Assembly (NCBI GenBank): GCA_021801545.1
Contig: JAJYXX010000160.1
Coordinates: 1 to 7,389, forward strand
DNA: 7,389 bases
Reading direction: 5' to 3'
From: Chloroflexota bacterium
GTDB lineage: Bacteria; Chloroflexota; Limnocylindria; Limnocylindrales; CSP1-4
In this document: in pieces, positions 5,901 through 7,389 of the stretch
Layout of the letters: each line of letters opens with the position of its first letter
Numbering within the stretch: the first letter of the stretch is position 1
Made by a program: the position numbers and the translations under genes
Notes under the pieces: generated by a model
The model's database searches: none
What the model was told of the DNA's origin: nothing
Seen by the model: only the letters and a program-made list of their open reading frames with translations

Positions 5901-6662
5901 GCGCTCGAGGCGGCGCTGGCCGCCCGTGCGTCGGCCTGGGCGGCCAGCTCGCCACCGACGGATCTGCCCGCAGCGGGCCGGATCGCCTACCTGCGCCGAC
6001 GCTACCACGAGCTCGGGGCGGCGAACCCGTTTGCCGTCGAGGAATACGCCTCGCTCCGGGAGCGGCTCGAGCAGCTCGAGAGCCAGCAGGCGGATCTGCG
6101 GGCGGCGATCGAGCGGACACGGGCTCTGATCGACGAGCTGAACACGCTCGTCGCCGAGCAGTTCCAGGCGACGTTCCGTGCCCTGGAGAGCGCGTTCGAC
6201 CTCCGCTTCCGCCAGCTGTTCGCCGGTGGGTTCGCCCGTCTCTCGTTGACCGACCCGGGCGACCTGGCCGCCACGGGCGTCGAGATCGTGGCGCGCCCGC
6301 CCGGCAAGAAGGCACAAGCGCTGGCGATGCTCTCCGGTGGCGAGCGGGCGTTGACCGCGGTCGCTCTCCTGTTCGCGATGCTCGAGGTTCGCCCCGTCCC
6401 GTTCTGCGTCCTCGACGAGGTCGATGCCGCCCTCGACGAGGCGAACATCGGGCGGTTCGCCGATGCGCTTCGCAGTCTCGCCCGCCAGACACAGTTCATC
6501 GTCATCACCCACAATCGGGGTACGATCGAGGTGGCCGACGCGCTCTACGGGGTGACGGTCGGCGATGATTCGGTCAGCCGGGTGATCAGCCTGCGGCTCG
6601 AGGAGGCACAGGCGGTCGCCGAACGCCGGGTCGCCGGGATCCCCGGGCAGCTGGCCGGCTGA
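2922..6662 (+). CDS. smc: Chromosome segregation / condensation ATPase SMC
   Basis: SMC dimerises at its hinge, binds ScpA and ScpB, and compacts and separates chromosomes in an ATP-dependent way. The product is 1246 residues, somewhat longer than the usual 1150-1200. A basic Pro/Gly-rich N-terminal extension (about 1-32) precedes the usual beginning RLLALRLQGFKSFAERT. The head has Walker A GPNGSGKS (63-70), EDVIFAGS (93-100) and a Q-loop in FIGQG (Q174). A long Ala/Glu/Arg coiled coil (about 200-530) leads to a divergent hinge (about 530-692) and a returning coil broken by Gly/Pro residues near 799-819. The C-terminal head contains YHELGAANPFAVEEY (about 1026-1040), signature LSGGERALT (1137-1145), Walker B with LDEVDAALDEAN (1164-1175) and the switch ITHN. 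All ATPase motifs are intact. ATG 2922 overlaps the rnc stop, and the only later in-frame start-like codons before the head are CTG. Confidence 0.97.
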   Translation: MTGPHPPRRDRGGSGPGRERLPAPGGEGLPAPVRLLALRLQGFKSFAERTIVEFGPGISAVVGPNGSGKSNLADALRWALGEQGRALRSRRSEDVIFAGSERRSALGMADVTLVLDNADGLLPVEYSVLEIGRRLYRSGENDYLLNRQRVRLRDLVDLLDGAHLADNAFLFIGQGMVDQALALRPEERRPLFEEVAGVRRHERRRRKAEEQLAEAEANLARVEDILAELRPQARRLAAQAAQQASRQSAGEELAAALLAVAHARWHEVAARAADAAAHLTAVRAEADAALGELTAAEQAAAAIGAQIAARAELERDRRVTQEGALAALTTHRLRQARLAADLDAIARDRRRLEEERLAAEADRAACRRELAGPVPDPDRALEAAVVAAERALGEALEELGVLHAASAARGDELAALRRAAAAREAELETARRSAAESERRLVEERARADATTSRRHELEARLTDARAALGGALEAERAVAAERETARAALEALEGRRQAAVERATVAGERAAARRGRLEAIRSRLAEDEARGIARAARRRGGRRLDEELQVDPALRAAVEAALGEAARAYLVSSDVVAELAGERGLLVVEQSGANGRPGANERPGGGPAGDPEMPAGLRDRLVALGGGRLGEAIRRDPTGAARRLLASAVWVPDLAAVLALQPLLPPGWLVVGRDGSVVAGPLTIALGRPDPLLERRAEAERLAAELEAASAAAATATAEAAAVEAEVATARARFDELRTAESAAAAARRRAEEEERTAGRAAEAVAREATWLEAQLARLEAEAARQREALATLEASVAGRPGPGDAAGSDLGPGQGSALRTWELRAMELRERRDHLVAGLAEQDHRRREAESRRARAEAAVAMDEERIARADHETAVLGARERELLAERDALGRNVAAAAAREAAARTALEELLAADVADRERLAVAEAASSRARSRLRTSEERLRAAEVADLEARLAVEAIREQLLVELAVLGELGLRSLGVEGPVEDESAALEAALAARASAWAASSPPTDLPAAGRIAYLRRRYHELGAANPFAVEEYASLRERLEQLESQQADLRAAIERTRALIDELNTLVAEQFQATFRALESAFDLRFRQLFAGGFARLSLTDPGDLAATGVEIVARPPGKKAQALAMLSGGERALTAVALLFAMLEVRPVPFCVLDEVDAALDEANIGRFADALRSLARQTQFIVITHNRGTIEVADALYGVTVGDDSVSRVISLRLEEAQAVAERRVAGIPGQLAG

Positions 6663-6670
6663 CGGGCCCG

Positions 6671-6684
6671 GGAGGAGCACGACC
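6671..6684 (+). promoter_or_regulatory. Strong ribosome-binding site before a CTG codon (start of ftsY)
   Basis: GGAGGAG at 6671-6677 lies 7 nt before CTG at 6685, in the 22-nt smc-ftsY gap. It is well placed for CTG and for no ATG, GTG or TTG. It therefore argues that ftsY starts on CTG, or that the base is altered in this sequence. Confidence 0.7.
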
Positions 6685-7389
6685 CTGTTCCGACGACGAC
6701 GACGAGCGACCGATCAGGCGAGCGCCTCGGTCGCGGCTGCACCGCGGACCGAGCGCGAGCCGCTGACCCCGCAGCTGCCCGAGCTGCCGCCGGAGGTGGC
6801 GCCCGAGGAAGAGCCGCACTACGAGCCGTTCCCCGAGCCGGGCTACGAGCCGCCCGAGGAGCCGCACTACGAGCCGGGACCGCCCCTGCCCGAGTACGAG
6901 CCGTTCCCCGAGCCAACCTACGAGCCGCCGCACGATCCCGGCTCCTCGAGCGGGTCGAGTGGCGAGCCGGTGGCCGGTCCGCGCCCCGGTGACCTGGCGA
7001 CCGGCCTGGCGAAGAGCCGCGGCGGTTTCATGTCGCGCCTGCGCGGGCTGCTGCTCGGTACGCAGCCCGGCGGACCGTCGTGGGACGAGATCGAGGAGAC
7101 GCTGATCGCGGGCGACGTCGGTGCCACGCTTGCGATGCGGATCGTCGAGCACGCCCGGGCGCGTCGCGATCCGGCCGGCCCGGAGGCGGCGGTGCGGGCC
7201 GAGCTCGAGGCGCTCCTCGTGCCGAACGATCCGCACTGGTTGCCCTCGCCCGCGGTCGTCGACCAGCCGGCGGTCGTCCTCGTCGTCGGCGTCAACGGCA
7301 CCGGCAAGACGACGACGATCGGCAAGCTCGCGTACCGGTATCGCGAGGAAGGGCGGTCCGTCCTGGCCGCCGCCGCGGACACGTTCCGG
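6685..7389 (+). CDS. ftsY: Signal recognition particle receptor FtsY, N-terminal part (3' end outside window), probable CTG start
   Basis: FtsY is the membrane-associated GTPase that receives ribosome-SRP complexes for co-translational insertion. The frame is open for 235 codons to the window end. From CTG 6685 the protein begins M-F-R-R-R-R-R, a basic start common in FtsY. An acidic Pro/Tyr/Glu-rich A-domain linker follows (about 25-100) with repeats. The N domain starts near GGFMSRLRGLLLG (about 113-125) and includes WDEIEETLIAGDVGA (about 133-147). The G domain begins with VVLVVGVNGTGKTTTIGKLA, whose P-loop glycine is residue 202 and lysine 208, and the window ends in DTFR. No ATG, GTG or TTG lies in frame between the preceding stop (6583-6585) and CTG 6685. 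The next are GTG 6796, GTG 6970 and ATG 7030, none with a comparable ribosome-binding site. Its place after smc is a conserved arrangement. Confidence 0.92.
   Translation, partial: MFRRRRRATDQASASVAAAPRTEREPLTPQLPELPPEVAPEEEPHYEPFPEPGYEPPEEPHYEPGPPLPEYEPFPEPTYEPPHDPGSSSGSSGEPVAGPRPGDLATGLAKSRGGFMSRLRGLLLGTQPGGPSWDEIEETLIAGDVGATLAMRIVEHARARRDPAGPEAAVRAELEALLVPNDPHWLPSPAVVDQPAVVLVVGVNGTGKTTTIGKLAYRYREEGRSVLAAAADTFR
6811..6933 (+). repeat. Imperfect Glu/Pro/Tyr-rich coding repeats in the ftsY linker
   Basis: The acidic linker (residues about 43-83) is built from near-repeats of the form E-P-H-Y-E-P and Y-E-P-F-P-E-P-x-Y-E-P-P. At DNA level an 18-base unit at 6811-6828 recurs exactly at 6859-6876. 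A 20-base unit at 6820-6839 recurs exactly at 6895-6914. The lengths are multiples of three and the frame is kept, which fits expansion by unequal recombination or slippage in a disordered, charge-driven segment. The acidic A region of FtsY is known to vary greatly in length and sequence and to aid membrane or translocon contact. Confidence 0.85.

Noticed and set aside
3500..6100. Many CTCGAG and GCGCTCGAGG repeats in smc as a possible repeat element
   Set aside because: They are explained by Leu-Glu and Ala-Leu-Glu codon pairs in the coiled coil, using preferred CTC, GAG and GCG codons. Spacing is irregular.
3904..6492. Very long open frames on the minus strand opposite smc (3904-6492 and 4125-6680)
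   Set aside because: They are antisense to a clear SMC and are made of Arg/Pro/Ala/Gly-rich sequence with no recognisable domain. Stop codons are scarce in this GC-rich, CTC-GAG/GCG codon pattern, so long antisense frames are expected.
6663..6670. CGGGCCCG between smc and ftsY as a terminator
   Set aside because: It is a self-complementary octamer without a loop and is not followed by a T-run. It sits beside the ftsY ribosome-binding site, so read-through is more likely.
6586..7382. Minus-strand open frames over the ftsY start (6586-7236, 6918-7382)
   Set aside because: The + strand frame carries an unmistakable FtsY GTPase P-loop and N domain. The reverse frames have no family pattern.

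Overview
This window is a compact run of housekeeping genes, all on the + strand, from a very high G+C bacterium. In order it holds the 3' end of rpmF (ribosomal protein L32), plsX (phosphate acyltransferase), a small Asp23/Gls24-family gene, nusB, acpP (acyl carrier protein), rnc (RNase III), smc (chromosome condensation ATPase) and the 5' part of ftsY (signal recognition particle receptor). The first and last genes are cut by the window edges. I see no tRNA, rRNA, CRISPR array, insertion sequence, phage gene or defence system.

The rpmF-plsX-...-acpP-rnc-smc-ftsY order is a conserved bacterial backbone. In Bacillus-type genomes plsX and acpP are usually separated by fabD and fabG. Here that interval holds an Asp23-like gene and nusB, a pair known from Firmicutes (yqhY-nusB, beside accBC). 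The block therefore looks like two conserved neighbourhoods merged. The base composition, the 4-Cys-type L32 and the Asp23-nusB pair suggest a non-proteobacterial lineage. A high-GC Chloroflexota or a deep Actinomycetota-like lineage is my best guess, but no marker here settles it.

Spacing points to one polycistronic unit. rpmF-plsX are 4 nt apart, plsX/asp23 overlap by 4 (ATGA), asp23/nusB overlap by 14, nusB-acpP are 31 apart, acpP-rnc 22, rnc/smc overlap by 4 (ATGA), and smc-ftsY are 22 apart. No intergenic stretch exceeds about 50 bases, so any promoter must lie upstream of the window or inside genes. Strong Shine-Dalgarno sequences occur before acpP and ftsY, plus one inside the called 5' end of plsX. 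The other starts seem to rely on translational coupling.

Together the genes cover phospholipid and fatty-acid supply (plsX, acpP), RNA and ribosome biogenesis (rpmF, nusB, rnc), chromosome organisation (smc) and membrane protein targeting (ftsY). I did not find an undescribed system. The points worth a second look are inside known genes: a serine at a usual metal-binding aspartate of RNase III, an ftsY whose only well-placed start is CTG, an ftsY N-terminal Glu/Pro/Tyr repeat, a divergent SMC hinge with a Gly-rich insert, and a possible non-canonical start of plsX.
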